Source of the DNA: Vespula vulgaris
Taxonomy: Eukaryota > Arthropoda > Insecta > Hymenoptera > Vespidae
DNA: 64,000 bases
Assembly: GCF_905475345.1 (NCBI RefSeq)
Contig: NC_066600.1
Location: 440,001-504,000, forward strand
Direction: 5' to 3'
The notes under the pieces were generated by a model that searched no databases, was not told the DNA's origin, and saw nothing but the letters and a program-made list of their open reading frames with translations. Made by a program: the position numbers and the translations under genes. This document shows, in pieces, positions 1 to 11,528 of the stretch. Position 1 is the first letter of the stretch, and each line of letters opens with the position of its first letter.

Positions 1-965
1 AATTTTCTTTTTGATTTCGGAAAAATTTTGTTAGATTGCAATTGGAATTAGAATAATATAAGGAAAAAAGCCGGTAAAAGTAAATTTTTGCGTTAGATAT
101 TGAACGTTATAAAATGATTTGTCTTTTCGAGAAGATTCTCTTGAAAATTCGTTGACCGTTTCTTTGATTTTTTGAATATCGTTCGAAATCTGAAATTTTC
201 TTTTGGATTTCGGAAAAATTTTGTTAGATTGCAATTGGAATTAGAATAATATAAAGAAAAAAGCCGGTAAAGGTAAATTTTTGCGTTAGATATTGAACGT
301 TATAAAATGATTTGTCTTTTGGAGAATATTCTCCTGAAAATTCGTTGATCGTTTTTTAGATTCTTTTAATATCGTTCGAAATCTGAAATTTTCTTTTGGA
401 TTTCGGAAAAATTTTGTTAGATTGCAATGGAATTAGAATAATATAAAGAAAAAAGCCGGTAAAAGTAAATTTTTGCGTTAGATATTGAACGTTATAAAAT
501 GATTTGTCTTTTCGAGAAGATTCTCTTGAAAATTCGTTGACCGTTTCTTTGATTTTTTGAATATCGTTCGAAATCTGAAATTTTCTTTTGGATTTCGGAA
601 AAATTTTGTTAGATTGCAATTGGAATTAGAATAATATAAAGAAAAAAGCCGGTAAAGATAAATTTTTGCGTTAGATATTGAACGTTATAAAATGATTTGT
701 CTTTACGAGAAGATTCTCCTGAAAATTCGTTGATCGTTTCTATGATTTTTTGAATATCGTTCGAAATCTGAAATTTTCTTTTGGATGTTGGAAAAGTTTT
801 GTTAGACTACACTTGGAATTAGAATAATATAAAGAAAAAAGCCGGTGAAAATAAATTTGTGTGTTAGATATGAAATGTTATAAAATTCAAATATGATCTA
901 TCTTACCGAAATGATTCTCTCGAAAATTGTCGATCGCTTCTTGATTTCGTTGAATCTTCTCTTTG
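1..965. repeat. Tandem repeat, period about 193 bp, five copies
   Basis: Five head-to-tail copies, recognised by the recurring text aaattttcttttggatttcgg-like at about 1, 193, 386, 579 and 772. The last copy is the most diverged and runs into the unique splice-donor region at 893-907. On the minus strand each copy reads through a short lysine-rich frame (QISNDIQKIKETVNEFSRES). The period is not a multiple of three, so the repeat cannot be one long protein repeat. By comparison with units 2-5 it is an amplification of the 3' end of the exon that ends at the conserved donor. It continues off the left edge of the window. Confidence 0.9.
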
Positions 966-1019
966 AGATTTGAAGGGATCAGATCACATCACAATTACAA
1001 CTAAAATATGTAACACTTA

Positions 1020-1260
1020 GCTGCTCGATGCTCACCGAGAGAGATCACTCGCGATTATGACCTACGAGAAGATTCAGATGTAAAAATTCTGATCCCCTCT
1101 ATCATCTCGAGGATAACTCCTCCCCCAACACGGAATATTAATTGAGCATGCGTCATGTTTATCTCCCACTGTGCAGATTCCCCCACGCATGTTATACATA
1201 GGTACAACCCCCATACGAATATACAGTAATCGATATAAGTTCCGGTAATTTATTATTTTC
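1020..1260. promoter_or_regulatory. Candidate promoter block of unit 1 with GAGCATGCG motif
   Basis: GC-richer block within AT-rich flanks. It contains gagcatgcgtcat at 1144-1156 and runs of C such as tcctcccccaac. Equivalent blocks sit in units 2-5 with the same motif core. The core resembles half of the NRF1/Ewg-type palindrome (GCGCATGCGC). Function is inferred only from position and conservation; it might instead be a transcribed exon. Confidence 0.35.
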
Positions 1261-2325
1261 TCTTTTTCCGATTCTCCTTCTTTCTTTTTTACCCTATAAG
1301 GTAATCTCCATATCCGTTTTATTTTCATCAATTGCTTTTTAAAGAAGCGAACGTTTTCTACATCTTTATATATATACACACAGAATAGATTAATACAGAA
1401 GCCTAAGTTATTAATAAATTTTATTGCTAACCATATCATCCAATACTTTGCCATGGTTTATTAAAAGTTGTTTTTTATCAACAGAGAATTCCTTTCACCC
1501 TTGAAGTGATTATTCTGTAAATAGGGATTTATATCCACATATACGTACACTTATTCGTGCAAATTCCCACTTGACTCAAGGGCTTACGCAGGGCCAAAGA
1601 GGAATTAAAATATTTAATATAATGGTCCTTGACGAGTCGAATATCGATACATGTATTACCTACTATTATCAAACTTGATATAACGATGGAATTCGCGTAA
1701 AATTTGCTTCATTACGTAAACTTCTAAACATATATTAAATTAAATAGTTTTATAAAATATTCCTTACAAGTATACATCATGAATATTATTTGATAAATAT
1801 TATCGCTCCAACAATTTGAAATATTCCAAATTTCTTCTACTTTTAATTACGTAGAATTATTCAAACATAATTAATTTTAATTGATGAAATATCGATAACG
1901 AGACGTGTAATGTGGGAACTAATGTATATCATATAATTGGAATCTATTAGGCCGTATTAGACCTATAAACATACGTAAGCTAACATCATTATTTTAACAG
2001 TAAATTCTTACAGATAATCTTTTCGAAAGTTAAACTTCTCTTAGTTTTTTTCGGATTTTTTTCAGAAACTCATTCACGATTTCATGATTGAATCTTTCAC
2101 TCTCCTAATCGTTTCTATTCTACATACTATTTTCTGTTATTTCCATATTATTCTTACCATCGGCCACAATCGTCCATTTAACTTGGCATTTTTGAATTTA
2201 AATTGAGATTTGTTGAATCGATGATTGACCAGACACCAATATCGTTTTGAATTAAATTTATTTCTGGGATTTAGAAATTTTAGTAGATTTAGAAAAAATT
2301 AATCATCGATGAGTGTAAATTTAAC
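1260..2325. other. Unit 1 spacer with decayed acidic-exon homologue
   Basis: No intact gene. About 2030-2280, minus strand, is alignable to the exon block at 21590-21860: it starts IPEINLIQNDIGVWSIIDS and continues, after frame changes, with a remnant like AKWTIVADGKNNMEITENS. Stops and at least one frameshift are visible, so it is called a relic. The rest (1260-2030) matches the equivalent spacer of the other units and shows no coding signal I can support. Confidence 0.45.
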
Positions 2326-3062
2326 ACGAAATTTTGAATGTACTAAAAATTACCCTATATATATATATATGAATATGTATATACGTATATATGTATATAT
2401 GTATAGGGTTTTAATTTTTTTTACGTGTTTTACTTTTTTTTAATATATATATATATATATCCTTATATATGGATGAGTATAAATTTAATATGAAATTTTG
2501 TATGTACTAAAAATTACCCTATATATATATATATGAATATGTATATACGTATATATGTATATATGTATAGGGTTTTAATTTTTTTTACGTGTTTTACTTT
2601 TTCTGAGTATATATATATATCCTTATGTATGAATGAGTATAAATTTAATATGAAATTTTGAATGTACTAAAAATTACCCTATATATATATATATGAATAT
2701 GTATATACGTATATATGTATATATGTATAGGGTTTTAATTTTTTTTACGTGTTTTACTTTTTCTGAGTATATATATATCCTTATGTATGAATGAGTATAA
2801 ATTTAATATGAAATTTTGAATGTACTAAAAATTACCCTATATATATATATATGAATATGTATATACGTATATATGTATATATGTATAGGGTTTTAATTTT
2901 TTTTATGTGTTTTACTTTTTTTTAATATATATATATATATATATCCTTATATATTGATGAGTATAAATTTAATATGAAATTTTGTATGTACTAAAAATTA
3001 CCCTATATATATATATATGAATATGTATATACGTATATATGTATATATGTATAGGGTTTTAA
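2325..3062. repeat. Tandem repeat, period about 160 bp, each copy with an AT palindrome
   Basis: Five copies starting with attaccctatatat at about 2352, 2516, 2676, 2833 and 3000. Each copy holds an imperfect palindrome of about 55 bp that opens with accctatatatat and closes with tatatgtatagggt, separated by alternating AT/GT dinucleotides. The intervals differ by a few bases because the internal (AT)n tracts vary. The array sits exactly where unit 1 departs from the other units. Confidence 0.9.
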
Positions 3063-4700
3063 TTTTTTTAGTTTTCAAATTCTTCTTCTATTTGTCTTTC
3101 CTCTTTTGCTTTGATCATTATCATTTTCGTATATTATAACCCATAATTTTATTTCAAATCATGAAATAATTTAACGGCAAACATATATTATACTATTGTA
3201 CAATAAACATTTGAGAGAAAAATTAAAAGTAAAGTTCAGTACTCAAAAAATTTTATTTGTGTTCATATATTTTGTGATCGATGTATTATCGAAGTTCTCT
3301 TATTTATCGAATTGAAGCGTCTTCACTATAAAATGATGTTACCAAGACAAGTGATTAAAAAATGAAAACTTTAATAGACGAATTTCGAAGTATTTATTTA
3401 ACGGTTCATTATGGAAATAGGGGTCATAGGAAGGATGAAGAATAAGACGCAGGTCTTGATCTATATTGTTTATTATAATTTATAATGTAAAAAATTATAA
3501 ACAATTTATTTATAAGTTAAAATACAAACAACATTTTTTCCGAACTTAATATTTAAATTAGTAATATTTAATTGATTGACATCACAGTTATTTATTTGGA
3601 AATTAATTCAAATTATTACAAATATATATAAAATATAATTGAAGGCCTTATATTGAACGAATACAATTACCAAAAACATATCAATATAATAATAATTATT
3701 AATTATCAAAAAATCAGTCATACCTAAATTATTTTAATAAATATACCTAAATTGTTTTAATGAACATATTGACTATTGAAGAATATACTCAAATATATAT
3801 TTTTATATAAAAAATTCAAAACTAATCGTGTAATCACTCTAAGATCAACTCGCCTATTTAAATCAAGTCTCGCCTACAAAATCAAAAATTTTTTAAATGA
3901 GATCAATTGATAAATTAAATTCTATGACAAGTATTTAAAAAAAAAATTTAAAAAAAAGCAGCAAATGTTTACTATGAGTTGATCTTATCAAATAATTCTA
4001 ACATCGATATTATAGGTATTACATCGATTACACACATTAAAGACGCTTGTCACGGTTATATAGATATGACATGCGTCAGAAATAATTTCAGATATCAGAT
4101 ATAAAGAAATATAAATATGAAAACAATTTCCCCACTCGTTTTAACTTTTTTTTTTTTATATCTTTGGTTATTATCATTTTTTCCATTAGAAAAAAAATTA
4201 AGTTTAGAAATTTTTACGTATATGTTTATAATTATGATGTTTATATATGTTATAAATTAATTTTTTTTTCTGTTAAAATTATTATATATATTACATATAC
4301 ATGCATATATAAATAATAAATAAGCTTTACTTAAATTCATTTAAAATATTCACCTTGTATTAAAACATAATATACATATAATTATTTTTTAATATAAATA
4401 TTTAGAAAACCTGATAATAACCAATCAAAAAATTAAAGTTAAAATGAATCAGAAAATTGTTTTCATATTTATATTTCTTTACTCTTTGTTCCTAAACTAC
4501 TATACTACGTAATAATATTCTACATATATATATATATAAAATTATTTGTGTTAGTCATCTAGGTAGAAATAATAGTGTATTATAATGTATATTAAGTAAG
4601 CACTAAAAAGCAAAGTGCTCGATACGAATGTAGTAGTATATATTTGAATATAACAGTAAAGGAGTGCCATTATGTATATCCACATCATATTGCTCGAAAG
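3062..4700. other. AT-rich stretch, no gene recognised
   Basis: Very AT-rich sequence with many stops in all frames. The part 3300-3560 shares text with mariner-flanking sequence in the other units (for example aatgaaaactttaatagacg compared with 15551-15580). I see no supportable gene, RNA or element boundary in the rest. Confidence 0.5.
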
Positions 4701-4731
4701 TGTTATTGCGTGATTTGTGCAACGTAAAACT

Positions 4732-4887
4732 TCAAAACGTTTTCTTAAGTAATGTGTACTGTTTAACGCTCGAACCTGCTATCACGTTGTCCAAAAACGC
4801 AGAACGCCTGGACGTATGATGAGGAACGTAGAACGTTAAACGTGTTATCACGTGATTCACAGAAGAATCACTGGATGTGATAATAAT
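4732..4887 (-). CDS. Candidate last exon, unit 2 position, 51 codons open to a stop
   Basis: The minus strand shows a good acceptor (ttctttacag) just above 4887, followed by an open frame beginning IIITSSDSSVNHVITRL and ending with a stop at 4732. Its position equals that of the transmembrane last exons of units 3-6, downstream of the conserved donor at 7315. Unlike those, this one has no hydrophobic segment and is rich in S, T and V. The intron implied is about 2.4 kb and contains the 187-bp satellite. No family is recognised. It could be a diverged last exon or a chance frame. Confidence 0.35.
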   Translation of the reverse strand: MIITSSDSSVNHVITRLTFYVPHHTSRRSAFLDNVIAGSSVKQYTLLKKTF

Positions 4888-4978
4888 CTGTAAAGAATAC
4901 AGAAAATTACATTTTATATATATATATACATATATGTATATATATATATACACATATACATATATCTGAAGATATATT

Positions 4979-5260
4979 AATATATAAGTTTATCTCTAAG
5001 CTAATTGCAAATAAAATATAATGAATTTATGAAGAACTAACTACAATATGTTTATCTGATTAAAAGAAATTATACGACGGACTGTAAAAAAAAAATGATT
5101 AAAGATCAATATTGCATTACGATTGATACATTGAAATAAAATTATATGATAACCCGATAATTAGATAAGGAGACTGTCAAATGTCAAAACAGGCGTTTCG
5201 AACAAACGTCAAACAAATATTCCTAAGTATTTTTGTATCATTAGAAATTAATAAATTTGT
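4979..5260. repeat. Unit boundary landmark (copy 1)
   Basis: Conserved intronic block with tatctctaagctaattgc and gaagaactaactac. The same block is found near 18970, 30485, 45505 (partial) and 62735, which is how unit limits were set. No coding potential. It lies inside the intron between the conserved donor and the last exon. Confidence 0.7.
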
Positions 5261-5389
5261 ATTTATATATATTGTAATATTTTATATTTATATTATATGA
5301 ATTTAATAAATTTTCTAAATCAAATAACTCGACTTATACTTGCTTTTCTGTTTGACATTATATAACAATATGCCAAAAACAAATTACAC

Positions 5390-7200
5390 TTAGTAAAATT
5401 TAGTAAAAAATAATAATAAAAGAACATATATTTTTCTACAGTGCATTATAAAAAAGAATATATCGTAGTATTGCATAAAAAATTGTGTAAAATAGTCTTT
5501 AATATGAGATGTGTGATATAATCGACAGGTACGTATATGGGATTATTACAAAATTTCATATTATTATAAATTACACTTTGTAAAATATAGTTTAAAATAA
5601 TAATAAAAAAACATAGAATTTTCTATAGTGTAAAAAAAGAGTATATCGTATATTAGATAGGAAATTGTCTAAAATAGTGTTTAATATAAGATGTGTAATA
5701 TAATTGACAGGTACGTATATGGAATTATTACAAAATTTCATATTATTGTAAATAATACTTTGTAAAATATACTTTAAAATAATAATAAAAAAACATATAT
5801 TTTTCTACAGTGCATTATAAAAAAGAATATATCGTACTATTGCATAAAAAATTGTGTAAAATAGTATTTAATATGAGATGTGTGATATAATCGACAGGTG
5901 CGTATATGGAATTATTACAAAATTTCATATTATTGTAAATAATACTTTGTAAAATATACTTTAAAATAATAATAAAAAAACATATATTTTTCTACAGTGC
6001 ATTATAAAAAAAGAATATATCGTACTATTGCATAAAAAATTGTGTAAAATAGTATTTAATATGAGATGTGTGATATAATCGACAGGTGCGTATATGGAAT
6101 TATTACAAAATTTCATATTATTGTAAATAATACTTTGTAAAATATACTTTAAAATAATAATAAAAAAACATATATTTTTCTACAGTGCATTATAAAAAAA
6201 GAATATATCGTACTATTGCATAAAAAATTGTGTAAAATAGTATTTAATATGAGACGTGTGATATAATCGACAGGTGCGTATATGGGATTATTACAAATTT
6301 TCATATTATTATAAATTACACTTTGTAAAATATAGTTTAAAATAATAATAAAAAAATATATATTTTTCTACAGTGTATTATAAAAAAGAATATATCGTAG
6401 TATTGCATAAAAAATTGTGTAAAATAGTATTTAATATGAGACGTGTGATATAATCGACAGGTGCGTATATGGGATTATTACAAATTTTCATATTATTATA
6501 AATTACACTTTGTAAAATATAGTTTAAAATAATAATAAAAGAACATATATTTTTCTACAGTGCATTATAAAAAAGAATATATCGTAGTATTGCATAAAAA
6601 ATTGTGTAAAATAGTGTTTAATATGAGATGTGTGATATAATCGACAGGTACGTATATGGGATTATTACAAAATTTCATATTATTATAAATTACACTTTGT
6701 AAAATATAATTTAAAATAATAATAAAAAAACATATATTTTTCTACAGTGTATTATAAAAAAGAATATATCGTAGTATTGCATAAAAAATTGTGTAAAATA
6801 GTGTTTAATATGAGATGTGTGATATAATCGACAGGTACGTATATGGGATTATTACAAAATTTCATATTATTATAAATTACACTTTGTAAAATATAATTTA
6901 AAATAATAATAAAAAAACATATATTTTTCTACAGTGTATTATAAAAAAGAATATATCGTAGTATTGCATAGAAAATTGTGTAAAATAGTGTTTAATATGA
7001 GATTTGTAATATAATTGACAGGTATGTATATAAGATTATTGCAAAATTCCATATTATTATAAATTACACTGTAAAATATATAGAAAAGAATCTATAATTT
7101 TCTATAGCGTATTATAAAAGAATATATGTAGTATTAGATAGAAAATTGTGTAAAGTAGTGTATAATATGTGTAAAGTAACTGACAGATACATATATGGAA
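5390..7200. repeat. Tandem repeat, period about 187 bp, about ten copies
   Basis: Copies are marked by tttttctacagtg(c/t)attata at about 5432, 5619, 5801, 5987, 6174, 6360, 6546, 6737, 6924 and 7094. Central copies are almost identical by eye; the first and last are diverged, the usual picture of unequal crossing-over. In units 3, 4 and 5 the same sequence is present once (for example 19250-19400 and 30830-31010), so this is a local expansion within the intron of unit 2. No coding frame. Confidence 0.92.
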
Positions 7201-7315
7201 TTATTGCAAAATTATATATACGGTATATGAAGAAAACAAATCTATGAAAATAAATCTTTGCGTTAGATATGAAATGATATAAAATTTATCTATGATTTAT
7301 CTTACCGATAGAATT

Positions 7316-7460
7316 CTTTGGAATTCTATAGAAGTTTGTTGCACAGCTTTCGAGTCTTGTGGATATTGAATCTTCAATGAATTTTATGGCCTCCGATTCG
7401 TATCGTTTTCAAATATTTAAAAATATTCGAAATATCGAATATTTTCTTTTAAATTAAATT
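7316..7460 (-). pseudogene. Exon ending at conserved splice donor, unit 2
   Basis: On the minus strand an open stretch (ESEAIKFIEDSISTRLESCA and on to FYRIPKNSI) ends at the donor gtaagataaatc, whose first base is at 7315. The same donor context closes the homologous block in units 1 (906), 3 (19622), 4 (31088) and 5 (47733). The upstream limit and any start codon are unclear. It may be a 5' untranslated exon of a transcript starting in the adjacent GC-richer block, or a penultimate exon of the longer minus-strand gene. Confidence 0.35.
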
Positions 7461-7599
7461 TATATATATATATAACCATATATATATATATAATATAATA
7501 ATATAATAATATATATGTAATATATATATTATAATAACTTCTTTAAAATAATTTGAGATTTCTTTTGAAAGAAACTGAGGCTATGACTATGATTTCAGA

Positions 7600-7860
7600 G
7601 AATCACTGTATGCAACCGTCCGGTTGCAGAGTCTGCCTACTTTTGACGAATTCTGTAACATTCAAATACGAAAAAGATCCCGGCTCCCCCACCTACCATT
7701 CTCCCGTCGTCAACTCCTGACCTCGTACGTCATCAAAATGAGCATGCGCGCTTTAGATCCCACCCCCTATTGAGATCGCTCGACGTTTCTGATTCGTTTA
7801 TAAAAGTAAAATCCCCGGTAATCCCTACATGATGTACCGAACATACGAGAATCAATACTA
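7600..7860. promoter_or_regulatory. Candidate promoter block of unit 2 with GAGCATGCGC motif
   Basis: GC-richer island in AT-rich surroundings. It contains cggctcccccac, gagcatgcgcg at 7740-7750, caccccctat and a conserved ccccggtaatccc-type string. Equivalent blocks are at 1020, 19800, 31270 and 47930. The core is NRF1/Ewg-like. Transcription direction is not shown by the sequence; minus-strand transcription toward the conserved donor at 7315 is the simplest reading. Confidence 0.4.
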
Positions 7861-9090
7861 CAGTGGTGGGAAATATGCTTTGGATTTATCTTCCTGTCCT
7901 ATTTCGATTTTTTCTTTTTTTTTAATTTTCTTTATAGGTCATACTGTATATTGATTTTCTTTTCATCATTTTATTTTTTAAGAACATTTTCTCGTGGGTG
8001 GGAATATTTTTTGGTATCTATGTATTTATATTTATTCATATTTAATTGAAAAACGAAGATTGATACATACACATACATATGGAATTAAGGGATAGAAAGC
8101 GGAATATTAAAAAAATTTTATTTTGAAGGATTAGCGTGTACCCGATTTTATGCGATGAAAAAAAAAAACGGTTACAGAGACATGATAATTTATATTTTTC
8201 TACGTAATTTAAAACGTAGAATATGCAATATTAGATTACTAAAAGTAAAATTGTATTTCTTTCTTTGAAAGTCCCCAAGAAAACATTTTTTTAATTTCTA
8301 GGAAAATGTCATGGTCCATCTGAAAAAATGAAACTGACGTGGTACAACGTTTTTTCGGTCAAGACATACGGTTAATTGAATAATACGGCTCCACGAGCGC
8401 TTAATTAAATTTCGTGTACTAACCATGTTATCCAGTACTTCGTTGTGGTTTATTCCATAAAGAATAATGAGAAAGAAGTTCCTGTTATTCTTGAAACGGT
8501 TATTACGTGAATGGAGATTTATTCACAGACATACGCACATAGATCCATAAGCGCTCGCTGTTGAATTCCCGCCAATTGAACTGGATCGTATAAGCGGAAG
8601 AATTCATGCAAATCGAGGAAGGTAATAATGACCTGCTCGATACAATAGTACTAGGTAATACGTGTATCGATACGTGTATTTCTCTCAAACCCCATCAGAA
8701 CTGATAAAACAAAAGACGTTGCGCTGAATTGCAAACCAAGCGATCTCCCGTTTTAAATAACGTACGTTAAATCGAATATTTCTCTGCAATATTCTTTAGA
8801 AATACACATCGAGGACATATTGGCTTAAACATTTTTCGATGAATATTATCGCTCCAATAGTTTTGAATATTGAATTTAAAATCTCATCTCCTGTCAATTA
8901 AAACGAATTATTGATCCATGAATAATTTAAATTAATGGTATGACGACGACGCGCAGATGTAAAGGTAGGATTGATACATTTTGTATTATTGAACTGTATT
9001 CGGACGTATTGAACTGTTAAAGTACGCGCGATATCGTCATTATTCTGAAAGTCTTTACAAACTGATTCATATTGAAAAGATAAGCTTCCG
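7860..9090. other. Unit 2 spacer, conserved between units, no gene supported
   Basis: Aligns by eye with 20040-21580, 31470-32830 and 48120-49560. Shared strings include the block around gtgtactaaccatgttatccagtac (compare 20895 and 48940) and runs of CACGTA. Open frames here are short, differ between copies and do not keep one reading frame, so I do not call a gene. Confidence 0.45.
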
Positions 9091-9640
9091 TAAGTTTCAT
9101 ATTAATTTTCTTTTTAATTCATTTTTAAATCCGTGATTAAATTTTCCGCTCTCATAAGCAATGTTATTTCCCGTTCTTTGTATATTATAATTATTATTGG
9201 TTTCCAGCATTAATTAAATTTTCTCTTGAGGGTACATCGTCTTTGGTATATTTAAAATTAAATCGAAATTTGCTAGGGCAATGACCAGCAATGACCAACA
9301 TCGTTTTAAATTGGAATTAAATTTCCTTTTGAAATCATTATCGGTTTTCAATATTTTAATTAAGGAAAAATCAATCATCGATTGAATCGTAAATGTGCGT
9401 AGCTCGCTATACCTCACCTTCGTCCCTAAAAATCTGTCTCTTCTTGTTCTTCTTCTCCTTCTATTTCAGGATCATTAATCTCTTTGTTTCTTCACTCGTA
9501 ATTACACCGATGGTCCTAAAATAAATACTGTTGTCGTGTCTATAATTACCTAAGAAAGTGCAGTTCAAATTATCATTAGATCGATATATAAGAACACTCT
9601 CAGCATTACGATTGATTTTTATTTTCCCTTATTAATTTCC
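9090..9640 (-). pseudogene. Decayed acidic/charged exon region, unit 2
   Basis: The minus strand retains pieces of the protein-like blocks seen in units 3-5: NAESVLIYRSNDNLNCTFLG, then a run matching IYFRTIGVITSEETKR, and further on remnants of ESGKFNHGFKNEL. Homologues at 32833-33078 and 21587-22010 share these strings. Frames change between pieces and stops occur, so this copy is probably not translated as a whole. Function unknown; the intact homologues are acidic and look disordered. Confidence 0.4.
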
Positions 9641-10039
9641 TCGACAACGTCGACTACTTTTAAGGGTCAAAAAAGACGGACACAAATAAGATTCTTCGAT
9701 AAAATTCTCCTTTTACGAAAGAATATTACCTTGCTAAAGGAAACGTTCTACATCGATTCAGATCCTCCGTCCGAGCGGCTCTTTGACAACCTACCTGAAC
9801 CCAATCGATTATATCCTATGTCTAAAGTTGCCTTTGGACCCATTGGAAAAGGAATTCTCGTTTCCCTGTTTCCTCGTTCCGTCCATAGACTTTGGTAAAA
9901 CAGAAACATCTTAGTGTCGTTATATCGGATTAACTTCTATGATATCAAAGTATGTATTCACTACCATTACAAATTTTTCCTCGGTATATTTTTTTACAAA
10001 CCGTTTAAAAAGAAGGACTTTGAGAAGGAAAGAAAATAC

Positions 10040-10251
10040 CTTGTCTCTAAACGAGCAAGCTCGTTTATAACGTTCCCAAAAGCTCGATAAAAATATCTGG
10101 AAATCGTCAATAATATTCCGTAATGGAATACCGTAAACCATTACCATGGTAACTCAATATGTATTCTCCATGTACAAGGCAGATACGTAACTTCCTATTC
10201 CCCTTCTATTAAATTTGACCTACATTAAAGGTTCATGCTACGGTCGATGAA
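10040..10251 (-). pseudogene. FIDGD-type exon relic, unit 2
   Basis: On the minus strand an acceptor (ttctgttacag) is followed by sequence homologous to the unit 4 peptide FIDGDMCLWYSSNLKEG, and then to LSYYGNELQYFIIEDY; here the second part reads LSYHGNGLRYSITEYY and then hits a stop. A candidate donor (gacaag/gtattttc) closes the block at 10040. The palindrome ATTACCATGGTAAC at 10140-10153 lies inside it. Conservation of the peptide across four units argues it was once coding. No family recognised. Confidence 0.4.
10140..10153. promoter_or_regulatory. RFX X-box-like palindrome, unit 2
   Basis: ATTACCATGGTAAC matches the 14-bp inverted-repeat form of an RFX-factor X-box. Related sites stand at the same place in units 3, 4 and 5. 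It overlaps the exon-like block, so coding constraint (SYYGNE) is an alternative explanation. Confidence 0.3.
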
Positions 10252-11340
10252 CTGTAACAGAATATTGGAAATGAGAAAGCAAACCATTTTATACAATAAC
10301 AGTCGACTATTCGAAAATAATTAAATTTCAAAATAATCGAAAATAATCGAATTTCAAAATAATCGAAAATAATCGAATTTCAAAATAATCTAAAATAATT
10401 CAATTTCACTGGATTATGATAGATGAAGATAGAAATGCATTTGAAAAAGGTAGAATTATTCGAAATAATTTTCTTATGATTCAAATAGGTCACAGAGAAA
10501 AATTTATTGATTGATGTATACGAATATGAAAAAAAATACTTTTCAGATTAATTTATTCCATCGTGACACCATTTTTATCCTGACAAAAATATCGGAAAAA
10601 TAAATATTCCACGGATAGGAAAACGATCAATAAACACGGAGCGAAGCGCTTGCAGACACATATATGGATTATATCATATGGGTCTTTGCAATTTAGATTA
10701 AAATCAAACAGAAGTAACAGACTTTAAAGGGACTTACGAGAAATTCATTTCGATCAAAGCCATAATCCTTCTTTTCATTTTTACATCCGTAAAGGGAATG
10801 GGAAGCGTAATAGGGAATGTTGATTGACTTGAGTAAACCCCTATTGAAGTAGAACACATCAAAGAGACGGAGATGAAATAACGAAAAAAGAGAAAAGAAA
10901 AGAATATAACGACGGATTTTTTCTGAATATGTTTCCGTAAAATTATTCCGTGAAAAGAAAGAAAAACATTTTTTAATTAAAATAATATAAAAGAAAAAAG
11001 ATATTATAACGAGAAAAAATTTTCATGCAATATTTTTTGCACTCGAATAATATTGAAATAAGTATAATTTCCTAAAAACAAATTTCTCGGAGGATTTTAC
11101 AAAGAGAAATACATTGTAATTTCCAAAAAAAAAAATTGATATAATGGTAGGAAAGAAAGAGATCTTGGAACTAATTGATTTGGCATCAAAAATGTTATAA
11201 GATCGCCGAATGTTAATTGCGCTATTGACATTAAACGGCTACCAAAAAGCTATGTACCAAGTAAAATATCATTTTCGAACAAATTAGTTTCTACTTGAAA
11301 TAAATCAGTAAACCAAATCCTGAATTTTCATAAACTCGGA
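10252..11340. other. Unit 2 spacer with short AATAATCGAA repeats
   Basis: Holds about five copies of an aataatcgaaa-type repeat at 10317-10400 and otherwise AT-rich sequence shared with the other units (for example gaaattcatttcgatcaaagccataatc at 10740-10770, compare 23370, 34150 and 51245). No gene supported. Confidence 0.5.
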
Positions 11341-11346
11341 TGCTTC

Positions 11347-11403
11347 TTAAACTTCTTCGAAAGATACTTCTGTTTTTCGGTTTTCTGCTGCAAACGGTCT
11401 CAT
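11347..11403 (-). CDS. C-terminal exon, 18 codons plus stop, unit 2
   Basis: The minus strand has acceptor catctttttacag followed by MRPFAAENRKTEVSFEEV and a TAA stop. The same exon is intact in unit 4 (MRPFAAENRKTKVSSEEV) and in unit 3 with one codon cleanly deleted; unit 5 is frameshifted. It joins in frame to the exon at 11529-11647. In-frame length variation and mostly conservative changes support real coding ancestry. Basic then acidic residues; no known domain. Confidence 0.55.
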   Translation of the reverse strand: MRPFAAENRKTEVSFEEV

Positions 11404-11528
11404 CTGTAAAAAGATGATCATTATAAAAATGAATGTTACATTGTTATATCATTCGAGTATATAGTGTAATACTAAGTCTATCGTTCGTATATTCGTTCGT
11501 ATATCGATTCGTATCTGATAGCATCTAC

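Larger units (their letters stand above)
1..4960. repeat. Duplicated unit 1 (3' part only, internally deleted)
   Basis: Partial copy of the large repeat unit. It has the splice-donor block (near 907), the GAGCATGCG block (near 1144), a diverged copy of the acidic exon region (about 2030-2280) and then jumps, across a satellite array, to sequence that elsewhere lies at the far end of a unit (about 3230-3600 resembles 15540-15850 and 61200-61320). The mariner module array and the C-terminal and N-terminal exon blocks are missing, so a large internal deletion is inferred. Unit limits are approximate, judged by eye from shared landmarks. Confidence 0.6.

Noticed and set aside
356..619. 67-87 codon frames MQSNKIFPKSKRKF... 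in the left array
   Set aside because: Repeated copies of one satellite monomer with a period not divisible by three; best explained as an exon border amplified as DNA.
5390..7200. CRISPR-like or tRNA-like reading of the regular 187-bp array
   Set aside because: Monomers are contiguous without unique spacers and show no cloverleaf or promoter boxes; it is an ordinary satellite.
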